Positions 25,899 to 33,650 of a stretch of DNA of 64,000 nt are shown one piece after another. Source of the stretch: Spirochaetales bacterium. GTDB taxonomy: Bacteria; Spirochaetota; Spirochaetia; SZUA-6; DRHE01. Both the position numbers and the translations under genes were made by a program. Each line of letters opens with the position of its first letter. Position 1 is the stretch's first letter. The stretch is taken from the NCBI GenBank assembly GCA_030604195.1, contig JAUVWI010000005.1, positions 1-64,000 on the forward strand, in the 5' to 3' direction. A model generated the notes under the pieces. The model had not been told where the DNA came from. It saw only the letters and a program-made list of their open reading frames with translations, and ran no database searches.

Positions 25899-26873
25899 AT
25901 GGAAAAAGCAAGGCAAAGACTGCTCTCGTTTTTTCTTATGCTGACTCTCGCTGCAGCCGGTTGCGTAAAATCTACTGAGGTGCTGTTCGAACCGGGCTGG
26001 ACCCATTATGAGGATATCACCTTAATGAGAGACCTGAGCTTTGACCAGCGTGGTTGCCTCTGGGCTGCGGGATATAAAGGAGTGGTGATGCTCGATCCGA
26101 GGACCGGGTCCCTTGTCCGGTATACAGCGGAGGACGGTTTGCCTCGTACCGATGCCTGGTGTGTAGAGGTAGCTCCGGACGGCCGCATCTGGGTGGGGCT
26201 GAGGAGAGCTGGGGCTTCCAGCTTCGACGGTGAGGAATGGGCCTCCTACGCTGCCGGTGAAGGTCTGGTGAACGATGATATCAGTTCGATCACTGCCTGT
26301 TCAGACGGCACGGTCTGGTTTGGAACCAAAGAGGGAAAAGGGGGCTTAGAGAGATACGATGGCTCCGACTGGAACATATTCACAAAAGAGAATGGGCTTG
26401 CAGAAAGGTACGTAGTTGATATGGCGGAAGCCCCCGATGGAAAGCTCTGGCTTGCCACCTACAGTAAAGGTGTAGGCTGCTTTGACGGAGCTACGTGGAA
26501 ATTCTATACCCAAGCCGATGGTTTGGCCAGCGGTTGGATTCAGGCTCTGGATGTGGCATCGGATGGTACAGTATGGGTAGCCACAACGAGCAGCGGTATC
26601 TCCCGATTCGATGGCACGCGCTGGAAGAGCTTTACGGTAAGCGACGGTCTGATAGATAATACCACTTTTGCGATTCGTACGCATACCGACGGCTCGGTCT
26701 GGATTGGAACGTCGAAGGGTGTTTCCCACTTCGATGGAGTAAACTGGATCAGTTACACGACAGCCGACGGCCTTGTAGACAATAATGTGGAGCAAATTTC
26801 GATCGCTCCGGACGGAACGGTATGCTTCGTTACCGGCTTAGGCATCTCGTGCCTGAAGCTTGAAGGAGAATAA
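25899..26873 (+). CDS. Beta-propeller lipoprotein (two-component-regulator-propeller repeats)
   Basis: 324 residues. Lipoprotein signal ends LAAAGC (Cys ~22). The rest is made of about seven ~40-residue repeats of the type DG.VW.AT..GISRFDG..W.SFT..DGL..N, as in the sensor propellers of hybrid two-component systems. Here no kinase or membrane domain follows, so it is a stand-alone surface or periplasmic binding protein. It is transcribed separately after the ABC transporter; a link with it is possible but unproven. Confidence 0.8.
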   Translation: MEKARQRLLSFFLMLTLAAAGCVKSTEVLFEPGWTHYEDITLMRDLSFDQRGCLWAAGYKGVVMLDPRTGSLVRYTAEDGLPRTDAWCVEVAPDGRIWVGLRRAGASSFDGEEWASYAAGEGLVNDDISSITACSDGTVWFGTKEGKGGLERYDGSDWNIFTKENGLAERYVVDMAEAPDGKLWLATYSKGVGCFDGATWKFYTQADGLASGWIQALDVASDGTVWVATTSSGISRFDGTRWKSFTVSDGLIDNTTFAIRTHTDGSVWIGTSKGVSHFDGVNWISYTTADGLVDNNVEQISIAPDGTVCFVTGLGISCLKLEGE

Positions 26874-27130
26874 ATCTCGCCAGGCAATCTCGAAAACTTC
26901 ACGTCGTGTAGGGATTACGCTAAGGCCGGAGGCGCCCGTAGGGTAGAATCGCCCGCATACAGTTCACAGGATGCCCGCAGGGTGAAACCACAACGATGCA
27001 CCAATTCTGGATGTAACGAAGAGTTCTTCCGCCCCTTCAGATATAACAACAAGATCAATAGAAAAACCGGATGTTATCATAGCAGATGAAGCTGTTGCTT
27101 ATAAGGGTGATAACGAAGCGTATGGTTTTC

Positions 27131-27247
27131 CTATTTTCTCGGTGCTCCACCCCACAACTCGCTCACATCGCCCTCCTTCAAGAAGTTATAAGCTCTATTC
27201 GGCCCCGTGTACGGCCAGCCGCCTATAACCGCCGCTGATTCAATAGC
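27131..27247 (-). pseudogene. 38-residue protein-like fragment
   Basis: On the minus strand, after an in-frame stop, the frame reads AIESAAVIGGWPYTGPNRAY then a tail ending SELWGGAPRK and a stop. The composition (WPYTGPN, KEGD) is protein-like, and it has no start codon or ribosome-binding site. The family was not recognised. Confidence 0.3.
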
Positions 27248-27470
27248 TTTCCGTCAAATATGAAGAAAAGTTGAGGCAAGATAAGTGGAGAAATATTACC
27301 TGCCAAAACTTACCGCAGAATTGTGGTACTTCCACTGCAACTGTTGAACAGAATTTCAGCAGAAAAGAGTTTGATCCAACCTCATGGCTGGGTTAATCTG
27401 GCCGGCAGTTTGGCTACGTTCTTGAGCTGCAGCGGTAATCTCTTCGGCTTCAGTTACCGACGTGCGCCAA

Positions 27471-27492
27471 GCCTCCGGCTTCAGCCGGTGGT
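27471..27492 (+). mobile_element. IS200/IS605-type right-end hairpin (solo remnant)
   Basis: GCCTCCGGCTTCAGCCGGTGGT followed by AGTTGA. It folds as CC-T-CCGGC with a TTCA loop and GCCGG-T-GG. The hairpin plus a GTAGTTGA-like tail closely recalls the 3' ends of IS605/TnpB elements (and omega RNA scaffold ends) from memory. No TnpB or TnpA coding remnant was identified beside it. Confidence 0.4.
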
Positions 27493-27704
27493 AGTTGATC
27501 TTTTCCAGTTCCACCAATCACCTGTATCTATTCCATGCAGCCCACAGGTGGACAGTATCAAGGAGCATATCCCCGGGTGTTCGTATATCAAACAGGCTGC
27601 GTCTCACGATATTGATTATACACTACTTTTGGGGTGTTACGCACAACGTAACGAGTGCTACATTAATATTGTTATGGACAATAATCGTCCGAAATGCACC
27701 TTTG

Positions 27705-27797
27705 TACCTTAGAGATTGGCATGAGGAATATGAGCAGAAGCCATTCTTGTTGGAGACGTATTGTCGGTTTCGCCCACAACTAAAAAGGAACTTTTAA
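27705..27797 (+). pseudogene. Fragment resembling DUF4338/DruA-like or transposase tail
   Basis: The frame to the stop at 27795-27797 reads YLRDWHEEYEQKPFLLET followed by YCRF and RPQLKRNF. The pattern W..Y...P.LLET...F resembles a segment seen in DUF4338 (DruA-like) and some transposases. The expected continuation is absent, so this would be a frameshifted remnant. No start codon is supported. Confidence 0.3.
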
Positions 27798-27811
27798 AGG
27801 AGGGCTAAAGC

Positions 27812-28561
27812 CTATATCTCCAGGACCAAACCATCATAAGCCACGATAATACCCTCTGGGGCCAACTTCTCCTCCAACTCCTCGTGGGAGAGATTGTGGT
27901 GATTGATGTGGGTAATCACAGTCTGTTTTAAAGACCAGTCCTTGGCCAGAGCAATGACATTCTCAACACTGAGGTGATGACGGTGCTCTTCATAGGTCGG
28001 GGTATGAAAGATAACCACATCCGCATCTCTGATAAGGCTACGATGAAGATTGCTCAGCTTAAAGTCGGAATCAGTAAAATGCACCAACCGAGCTCCATCA
28101 GACTCGATAACAAAACCGTAGCAGGATACGTGGTGAATGACTTTGAACGGCATTACCGTAAGGTCGCCAAAATGCAAACGGGTCTGGGCCTGGAAACCGG
28201 AAAGAAGCGCACGCTTCTTAAATCTCGGAGTCAATAGAAGTTTAGTGAGAACATCGTATCCGGCGAAGACCGGCAATACCTGCTGCCAAAACTCAAACTC
28301 TATGAGACCTCCGATATGGTCGTGGTGTTCATGACTCAGCAATATTGCCGTTAGATCATAAACTTCCGCATGGTTGAGTTGCTGACTGATCTCAGGTGGT
28401 ACGTCCAACAAGAGGCGTTGATCGGCGGCTTCTACCAGCAACGATGCTCGACGCCGCGAGTTAGGACCTTTCTCCTTTCTGGCCAACTGACAGCGCACAC
28501 AGGTGCAGCCAAAGTTTGGAATCCCCTCAGCAGCCCCGGTACCTAAAAACTTAAGCTTCAC
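27812..28561 (-). CDS. PhnP-like metallo-beta-lactamase-fold phosphodiesterase
   Basis: 249 residues, GTG start with a strong GAGGAGG ribosome-binding site. The N-terminus KFLGTGAAEGIPNFGCTCVRC carries the cysteines of the structural zinc knuckle of PhnP-type enzymes. The metal site HEHHDHIGG follows at about 77-85, then HFTDSDF and VITHINHH. PhnP hydrolyses phosphoribosyl 1,2-cyclic phosphate in phosphonate use, but no phn genes are present here, so another cyclic or diester phosphate is likely. It stands alone between two gene-free stretches. Confidence 0.85.
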   Translation of the reverse strand: MKLKFLGTGAAEGIPNFGCTCVRCQLARKEKGPNSRRRASLLVEAADQRLLLDVPPEISQQLNHAEVYDLTAILLSHEHHDHIGGLIEFEFWQQVLPVFAGYDVLTKLLLTPRFKKRALLSGFQAQTRLHFGDLTVMPFKVIHHVSCYGFVIESDGARLVHFTDSDFKLSNLHRSLIRDADVVIFHTPTYEEHRHHLSVENVIALAKDWSLKQTVITHINHHNLSHEELEEKLAPEGIIVAYDGLVLEI

Positions 28562-29100
28562 GCCTCCTCCTCACGAGTGGGGAGTCATTCCTCCCTTGCC
28601 AATTGATAAGAAAAGATATAATTCAAGAAAGGTAAAAAATCAAGTAAGATAGAGGAAATCTCACGAAAACTGTCGAGATTTTTTTAGAAATCGCATCTTG
28701 GAATTTACTTAATCCGATTTTGAGCGATTAAGCCATTAGCTAACGGGATGGAACTTTACCGGTATCTAAAGTACATATTCACTTAGCTGCCGTTGGCGCG
28801 ATCCCAGGATGATTATTTAACTGATTCCTCAAAACCTAGATCGGGAAGAGTTTGACAGCATTCCGTCTTAAATTGTCCCTTCATCAGGTGTGTGGTTTAT
28901 TTAGCGGATATGCGTATATATGGTATAAAATCCGAATTGAAAACGAAACGGGACAAGATAATAAAGGATTCTCTATACCGTATGCGTTTTTCCCCTCCCA
29001 GGAAAACGACTTGGTCACATAACTGATCACTATGGCGATATTTGTAAAAGTAGGATCAGTTAATGATGTAATAATGCCTTAGCCAATAATGACTTAATAT
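28562..29100. other. Gene-free AT-rich stretch
   Basis: About 540 bp without a plausible gene on either strand. It carries no recognised RNA gene, repeat or insertion-sequence remnant. It separates the PhnP-like gene from the tRNA pair. Confidence 0.5.
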
Positions 29101-29173
29101 TCGGGCTGGGGAGACTTGAACTCCCGGCCTCTCGGTCCCGAACCGAGCGCGCTAGCCACTGCGCTACAGCCCG
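29101..29173 (-). tRNA. tRNA-Pro (anticodon CGG)
   Basis: 73-nt cloverleaf on the minus strand: acceptor CGGGCTG/CAGCCCG, D arm GCGC/GCGC, anticodon arm CTCGG-TTCGGGA-CCGAG with anticodon CGG, T arm GGGAG-TTCAAGT-CTCCC, discriminator A. CCA is not encoded. Its 5' end is only 2 nt from the T-run of the hairpin at 29176-29198. Confidence 0.95.
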
Positions 29174-29175
29174 AT

Positions 29176-29198
29176 AAAAAACCCCCCGATCGGGGGGT
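29176..29198 (-). terminator. Intrinsic-terminator-like hairpin between two tRNA genes
   Basis: Minus strand: ACCCCCC-GATC-GGGGGGT followed by a T6 run (29181-29176). It has full intrinsic-terminator form downstream of tRNA-Asp, yet tRNA-Pro on the same strand starts 2 nt later with no visible room for its own promoter. Confidence 0.75.
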
Positions 29199-29202
29199 GA
29201 AT

Positions 29203-29276
29203 CGGGAGCGACGGGGATCGAACCCGCGGTCTCCGGCTTGACAGGCCGGCGCGATAACCATCTTCGCTACGCCCCC
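29203..29276 (-). tRNA. tRNA-Asp (anticodon GTC)
   Basis: 74-nt cloverleaf on the minus strand: acceptor GGGGGCG/CGCTCCC (one G-T pair), D arm GCGA/TCGC, anticodon arm CCGGC-CTGTCAA-GCCGG with anticodon GTC, T arm GCGGG-TTCGATC-CCCGT, discriminator G. It is first in the tRNA-Asp to tRNA-Pro transcript. Confidence 0.95.
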
Positions 29277-29289
29277 TTTAACGATGGGT

Positions 29290-29318
29290 AATATAAAATT
29301 ATATGCGTTTATTGTCAA
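29290..29318 (-). promoter_or_regulatory. Strong candidate tRNA promoter
   Basis: Minus strand: TTGACA (29318-29313), 17-bp spacer, TATATT (29295-29290), 13 bp before the tRNA-Asp 5' end. Confidence 0.75.
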
Positions 29319-29328
29319 GAGTCATCTA

Positions 29329-29370
29329 TTGTATCTTATGTTGTATCTTATTTATGTTGTCTTATTTATG
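29329..29370. repeat. Imperfect tandem repeat upstream of nlpD-like gene
   Basis: Three successive units beginning TTG: TTGTATCTTATG, TTGTATCTTATTTATG and TTGTCTTATTTATG. It lies between the divergent tRNA promoter and the nlpD-like gene. Confidence 0.6.
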
Positions 29371-29442
29371 TTGCTGCTCCTTTGGCGGGTAGAATGCTTT
29401 CAGTTTATGGGGGTGCCCGCCGAATATTGAGTGAGGCTTTCT

Positions 29443-30213
29443 ATGGCGCGGGCAATAACATTTACATCATTTCTACTTCTAATTCTACTCCCGGTGCTAA
29501 GCGCTCATAGTGACGATTTCACCTATACACTGAAAAGGGGTGAGACCCTCTACTCCATCTCTAGAAGATTCAAGGTGCCTCTGGAACTGCTTTTGACTGA
29601 GAATAAGATAAAGGATCCCTCCCGGGTACCCGTGGGCACTGAAATAAAGATCCCTTCCATGCACCAGGTCAGCAAGGGTGATACCCTGTACAGTATTGCC
29701 AGAAAATACAATGTATCGCTCGATGATTTGATCGAGTCGAATAAAATTAATGATTATACCCAGATGCGAGTAGGTACTCTGCTAATTATTCCGCATTCTG
29801 AAACTGAGCATTTTGATAAACCCCGGGATCCGGTCACAGCCAATAAGGTGCTTGAGCAAAGTGATACATTATGGCCCCATCCCGGACCCAAAGAGGAGTT
29901 CAAGGGAAAACTCAAGGGGGTGGTGATCAGCGGCAGAATCGGCGACCGGATCTTTTCCATATCAAGCGGCAGTGTGGTGTGGGCGGGGCCTTATCGCGGT
30001 TTTGGCAGGGTGGTTTTTGTAGAGTCGCCGGGGGGATATATATATGTTTACGCGGGGAATGAAAAAACACTTGTCTCGGTAGGAGATACTGTTCAGCCGG
30101 GAAAGGAGATTGGTCGATTGGGAATGAATGTTCACGCAGGCACCCCCCAATTACTCTTTCTGGTATACCAGCATGGAAAACCTGTTGATCCCTGGCAGGC
30201 ACCCCGGGGCTGA
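29443..30213 (+). CDS. NlpD-like exported protein: two LysM domains and a degenerate M23 domain
   Basis: 256 residues from ATG 29443, with GTGAGG six bases upstream; a GTG at 29431 is possible. It has a signal peptide (~1-23), LysM 1 (YTLKRGETLYSISRRFKVPLELLL), LysM 2 (HQVSKGDTLYSIARKYNVSLDDL), then an M23/LytM fold (GSVVWAGPYRGFGRVVFVE...VGDTVQPGKEIGRLG). The zinc-binding histidines of M23 peptidases are missing (YIYVYAGN where Y..YGHL is usual), as in NlpD/EnvC amidase activators. It probably binds peptidoglycan and activates an amidase in cell separation. It is followed by a sigma factor, the same order as nlpD-rpoS in gamma-proteobacteria. Confidence 0.85.
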   Translation: MARAITFTSFLLLILLPVLSAHSDDFTYTLKRGETLYSISRRFKVPLELLLTENKIKDPSRVPVGTEIKIPSMHQVSKGDTLYSIARKYNVSLDDLIESNKINDYTQMRVGTLLIIPHSETEHFDKPRDPVTANKVLEQSDTLWPHPGPKEEFKGKLKGVVISGRIGDRIFSISSGSVVWAGPYRGFGRVVFVESPGGYIYVYAGNEKTLVSVGDTVQPGKEIGRLGMNVHAGTPQLLFLVYQHGKPVDPWQAPRG

Positions 30214-30246
30214 AACTATCATTGGTACAGTTTACAGGAGACAAAC

Positions 30247-31263
30247 TTGAGCAGCAAAGCTGTTATATTCAATTCAGATAATAATTCTGATACTAATGAA
30301 CAGCTTATTGACGATTCTCCGGGAGTAAGTGAGAGTATCGGTGAATCAGATCCCTTAAGTCTCTACCTTAAGCAGATATCACGTTATCCCCTTCTTGGCG
30401 CTGAAGAAGAGCGGGTATTAGCGGAGGAAATAGCAAAAACCAGAGAATTGCTGGAATCTCTGTTAAAAAAGAGCCGGTCTGTTTCTTCACCGGCAACGAA
30501 ATTAGAAAAGCAGAAACATCCTTTAGAAATAAAACTTGGTAATCTGAAGAACAAGATGATCAATTCCAACCTGCGTCTGGTAGTTGCAATTGCCAAGAAG
30601 TATCAGTACAGAGGATTATCTCTTCTGGATTTAATCGATGAAGGAAATATCGGCTTAATTGAGGCTGTGGGGCGTTTTGACTATAAGAGAGGGTGCAGAT
30701 TTACAACTTATGGCACCTGGTGGATACGGCAGGCAATTATTAAGTCTTTAGCGGATCAGGGCAGGATAATTCGTATTCCCATACACATGCTCAATACAAT
30801 TAAAAAATGTTATTATGTTGCCAGATACCTTACCCAGGAGTTAGGCCATGACCCGACTAATGATGAGCTTGCCCAGTTTATGCATCTAAAACCTTCCAAG
30901 GTCGAGGATATAATGAAGCTCTCCAGAGATACTGTTTCTCTGGATTCCCCTGTTGATGACGAGCAGGTGACCAGCCTCTCCGACATGATCAGTGACGAGT
31001 CAACAAGGAAACCCTTTGAAGTGGCCTTTACAGTAGCTCTGCAGGACACTTTAGAGCAGGTGCTGAGCAGGCTCAATAAACGGGAGATAAGAATAATCAA
31101 GCTGCGTTTCGGTTTAACCGGTGAAGGTCCCTACACCCTCGAAGAAACAGGAAGGACTCTGGGTATTACCAGGGAAAGGGTAAGGCAGATCCAGGAAAAA
31201 GCAATTTCCAAGCTGCGCCATGTCAAGCAGGTTAAGGAGCTTAAGGATTTTATTGATCTTTAA
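30247..31263 (+). CDS. RpoS/RpoD-like sigma-70 factor (group 2 type)
   Basis: 338 residues, TTG start with CAGGAGAC upstream. Region 1.2 (SDPLSLYLKQISRYPLLGAEEE), region 2 (NLRLVVAIAKKYQYRGLSLLDLIDEGNIGL, FTTYGTWWIRQAI), region 3 (IRIPIHMLNTI) and region 4 (YTLEETGRTLGITRERVRQIQ) are all present, without the long region 1.1 of primary sigma factors. It therefore directs RNA polymerase to an alternative or stationary-phase-type regulon. The nlpD-like gene upstream supports an RpoS-like role. The exact regulon is unknown. Confidence 0.88.
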   Translation: MSSKAVIFNSDNNSDTNEQLIDDSPGVSESIGESDPLSLYLKQISRYPLLGAEEERVLAEEIAKTRELLESLLKKSRSVSSPATKLEKQKHPLEIKLGNLKNKMINSNLRLVVAIAKKYQYRGLSLLDLIDEGNIGLIEAVGRFDYKRGCRFTTYGTWWIRQAIIKSLADQGRIIRIPIHMLNTIKKCYYVARYLTQELGHDPTNDELAQFMHLKPSKVEDIMKLSRDTVSLDSPVDDEQVTSLSDMISDESTRKPFEVAFTVALQDTLEQVLSRLNKREIRIIKLRFGLTGEGPYTLEETGRTLGITRERVRQIQEKAISKLRHVKQVKELKDFIDL

Positions 31264-31267
31264 TAGT

Positions 31268-31295
31268 TTGACAAAGATAATTATTATTGCATACT
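31268..31295 (+). promoter_or_regulatory. Candidate aroA promoter giving a leaderless mRNA
   Basis: TTGACA (31268-31273), 16-bp spacer, CATACT (31290-31295). The aroA ATG at 31303 lies 7 bases after the -10 box and no ribosome-binding site is present. Confidence 0.5.
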
Positions 31296-31302
31296 GATTT
31301 TT

Positions 31303-32610
31303 ATGGATTCCACTTTTTCTGCGAAAGATGGCCTTGGCGGTGAGCTTGTTCCGCCGCCTGATAAATCCTTGACCCACCGCGCTCTTCTTTTATCATCAAT
31401 AGCTGAAGGCCGCACTCTTATTCATAATCCTCTGAATACCGGGGACTGCCGTTCAACACAACGCTGTTTAGAAGAGCTTGGTGTTATAGTGAAAGAGAGC
31501 CTTAAGTCCGGAGAGAGGCTCCTTGAGGTTAGCGGTACAGGGCTTATAGGCTACCGGGAACCTGCAGGAGTGCTGGATGCCGGAAATTCAGGTACAACGA
31601 TCCGTCTTTTGGCAGGGCTCCTGGCAGGTCTTCCCATTTATGCGGTGATTTCCGGTGACCGGTCATTGACTGCCAGGCCAATGGGGCGTATTACTGAACC
31701 CCTGCGGCAAATGGGCGCCTGTATAGCCGGGCGCTCTGACGGCAGATTTGCGCCGCTGACCTTCCTGCCTGGTGAGGGGCTATTGGCTGCCCGGAGTTTT
31801 AACCTGGAAATTCCCTCAGCCCAGGTGAAGAGCGCTCTGTTGCTGGCAGCTCTGAAATGTTCAGGCACTACAGTTGTTTCCGGGAGAATAGACTCCCGTG
31901 ATCATACGGAAAGATTGTTCCAGTATCTGGAGCTGCCTCTGGTGAGGGAGAAAGAATATCTGAAGCTGGAGCCCTGTTCTGTAATTCCTCCTTTCGAAAT
32001 AACCATACCGGGAGATATTTCCTCGGCCGCATTCTTTATTGCGGGGGCTTTGATTTCGGGGAAGGATCTGTTGATTCGCCATTGCGGTATTAACCCTACC
32101 AGACTCGGCTTTCTTAAAGTAATCCGGAAAATGGGTGCAGAAGCCCATATACTGGAGGTGGATGTAAATTGCGGTGAACCGGTGGGAACTATCCAGATAC
32201 GCCCCGGTGAGCTGAAAGGCGTGGTTATCAGAAAAGATGAAATTCCTGATCTTATAGATGAGATCCCTTTAATAGCCGTAATAGCGCTCTTTGCCCGCGG
32301 CAGTACTACCGTACAGGGCGCCGGTGAATTAAGGTTCAAGGAGAGCGATCGGTTGGAAGCGATTGCCCGGTTAGTCAGGGCAGTTGGGGCTGAATTAACC
32401 CTGGATCAGGATGGTTTTACAATAGAGGGGGGGCAGGCTCTTGCCGGCGGTATAATAGATGCAGGTCATGACCACAGAATTGCCATGGCTGGAGCTATTT
32501 TGAGCGCCGGCGTCAGAGATAAAATAGTTGTGCGCGGTATTGAAGCTGCTGAAGTCTCTTTTCCTGATTTTATATCATCATTTCGGGCTTTAGGCGGGGA
32601 AGTGGAATGA
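31303..32610 (+). CDS. aroA: 3-phosphoshikimate 1-carboxyvinyltransferase (EPSP synthase)
   Basis: 435 residues. The phosphate-binding N-terminal motif reads PPDKSLTHRALLLSSIAEG (family PGDKSISHRAL). LDAGNSGTTIRLLAGLLAG, TARPMGRITEPLRQMGA, SAQVKSALLLAALKCSGTT and RFKESDRLEAIARLVRAVGAE mark the two-domain enolpyruvyl transferase fold. It joins shikimate-3-phosphate and PEP in aromatic biosynthesis. The stop overlaps the aroB start by 4 nt. Confidence 0.96.
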   Translation: MDSTFSAKDGLGGELVPPPDKSLTHRALLLSSIAEGRTLIHNPLNTGDCRSTQRCLEELGVIVKESLKSGERLLEVSGTGLIGYREPAGVLDAGNSGTTIRLLAGLLAGLPIYAVISGDRSLTARPMGRITEPLRQMGACIAGRSDGRFAPLTFLPGEGLLAARSFNLEIPSAQVKSALLLAALKCSGTTVVSGRIDSRDHTERLFQYLELPLVREKEYLKLEPCSVIPPFEITIPGDISSAAFFIAGALISGKDLLIRHCGINPTRLGFLKVIRKMGAEAHILEVDVNCGEPVGTIQIRPGELKGVVIRKDEIPDLIDEIPLIAVIALFARGSTTVQGAGELRFKESDRLEAIARLVRAVGAELTLDQDGFTIEGGQALAGGIIDAGHDHRIAMAGAILSAGVRDKIVVRGIEAAEVSFPDFISSFRALGGEVE

Positions 32611-33650
32611 GGAGTGCTCTGAAATTCCATTTTGCCGATTTTACTACCATTGTCAATTTCCGGGAGAGTCTGGATTTTGCCCTGCTGGGAAAACAGGATA
32701 CACTGACGGTCTTTGATGAAAACACCTTCTCACTTTTCGGAAGAGGTTCGCCTAATCCCATAATTTTACCTGCCGGGGAACAGAGCAAGTGCTGGGAAAA
32801 CACCGATAATATCATTCAATCAGCTTTACGGTTGGGTCTGGGCAGGGATGGCCGCATGGTGGGAATCGGCGGCGGCGTAATTTGTGATTTAACTGCATTC
32901 AGCGCCTCAATTTATATGAGGGGTTGTTCCCTGATCCTGGTACCCACCACCTTACTGGCCATGGTTGATGCGGCGTTTGGCGGTAAAACCGGTATAAATA
33001 TGCTTAAATTTAAGAATATCGCCGGTACTTTTTATCCGGCTTCGGAGGTGAGGATCATTGTTCCGCTGCTCTCCTCTCTGCCGGCAAGGGAGTTTAGGTC
33101 CGGATTAGCCGAGGTTATCAAAACGGCCATGCTTGGTGATGCGGAGCTGTTCACCCTGCTGCAGGAAAGACGAGAACAGGTAATAGCAGCTGAGCCCGCT
33201 CTGCTTGAAGAGATAGTAGCCAGGTGTATACGGGTAAAGGGTAAGATTGTTGAGCAAGATCTAAAGGAGAGCGGCAAGCGGGCCATACTGAACCTGGGAC
33301 ATACTTTTGCGCATGCCCTGGAAACGGTGACCGCCCTGCAGCGGTGGGGTCATGGCGAAGCAGTAGCCTGGGGCCTGGTTATGGCGCTTAAGCTTGGTGA
33401 AGAGTTGGGAATAACTGACAATTCCTATACTGAAGCGGTTCATTCAATGTTAAAGGGGTATAATTTCTCTCTTGATTTAGGGGAGGGTTCTGCCCGGGGG
33501 CTGCTGCAGGCTATGAACGCGGACAAAAAGAAGCAGGGGAAAAATCTGCGCTTCATTCTGCAGCGTGGAATTGAGGATACTATAGCATTAACTGTTGATA
33601 AGAAGGTTATCGGGGATTTCCTCAGGAGAGAGGTGAAAAATGCGTATTAA
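32607..33650 (+). CDS. aroB: 3-dehydroquinate synthase
   Basis: 347 residues. LPAGEQSKCWEN, the NAD-binding GIGGGVICDLTAFSASIYMRG, PTTLLAMVDAAFGGKTGIN, SGLAEVIKTAML with the metal-binding Glu, and NLGHTFAHALE with HGEAVAWG supply the catalytic metal ligands. It converts DAHP to 3-dehydroquinate. The ATG overlaps the aroA stop; the 3' end overlaps the next gene by 11 nt. Confidence 0.96.
   Translation: MRSALKFHFADFTTIVNFRESLDFALLGKQDTLTVFDENTFSLFGRGSPNPIILPAGEQSKCWENTDNIIQSALRLGLGRDGRMVGIGGGVICDLTAFSASIYMRGCSLILVPTTLLAMVDAAFGGKTGINMLKFKNIAGTFYPASEVRIIVPLLSSLPAREFRSGLAEVIKTAMLGDAELFTLLQERREQVIAAEPALLEEIVARCIRVKGKIVEQDLKESGKRAILNLGHTFAHALETVTALQRWGHGEAVAWGLVMALKLGEELGITDNSYTEAVHSMLKGYNFSLDLGEGSARGLLQAMNADKKKQGKNLRFILQRGIEDTIALTVDKKVIGDFLRREVKNAY

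Larger units (their letters stand above)
26874..27811. other. Gene-poor stretch with decayed mobile-element-like pieces
   Basis: About 940 bp with no intact gene. Short protein-like fragments occur on both strands (27131-27247 minus, 27705-27797 plus), a forward frame from about 26990 to 27220 is open but has no start or function, and an IS200/IS605-end-like hairpin lies at 27471-27492. A 129-codon frame at 27323-27712 was not accepted as a gene. Confidence 0.55.

Noticed and set aside
27323-27712. 129-codon plus-strand frame in the gene-poor stretch
   Set aside because: It reads through the IS-end-like hairpin, shows no domain, and has no ribosome-binding site.
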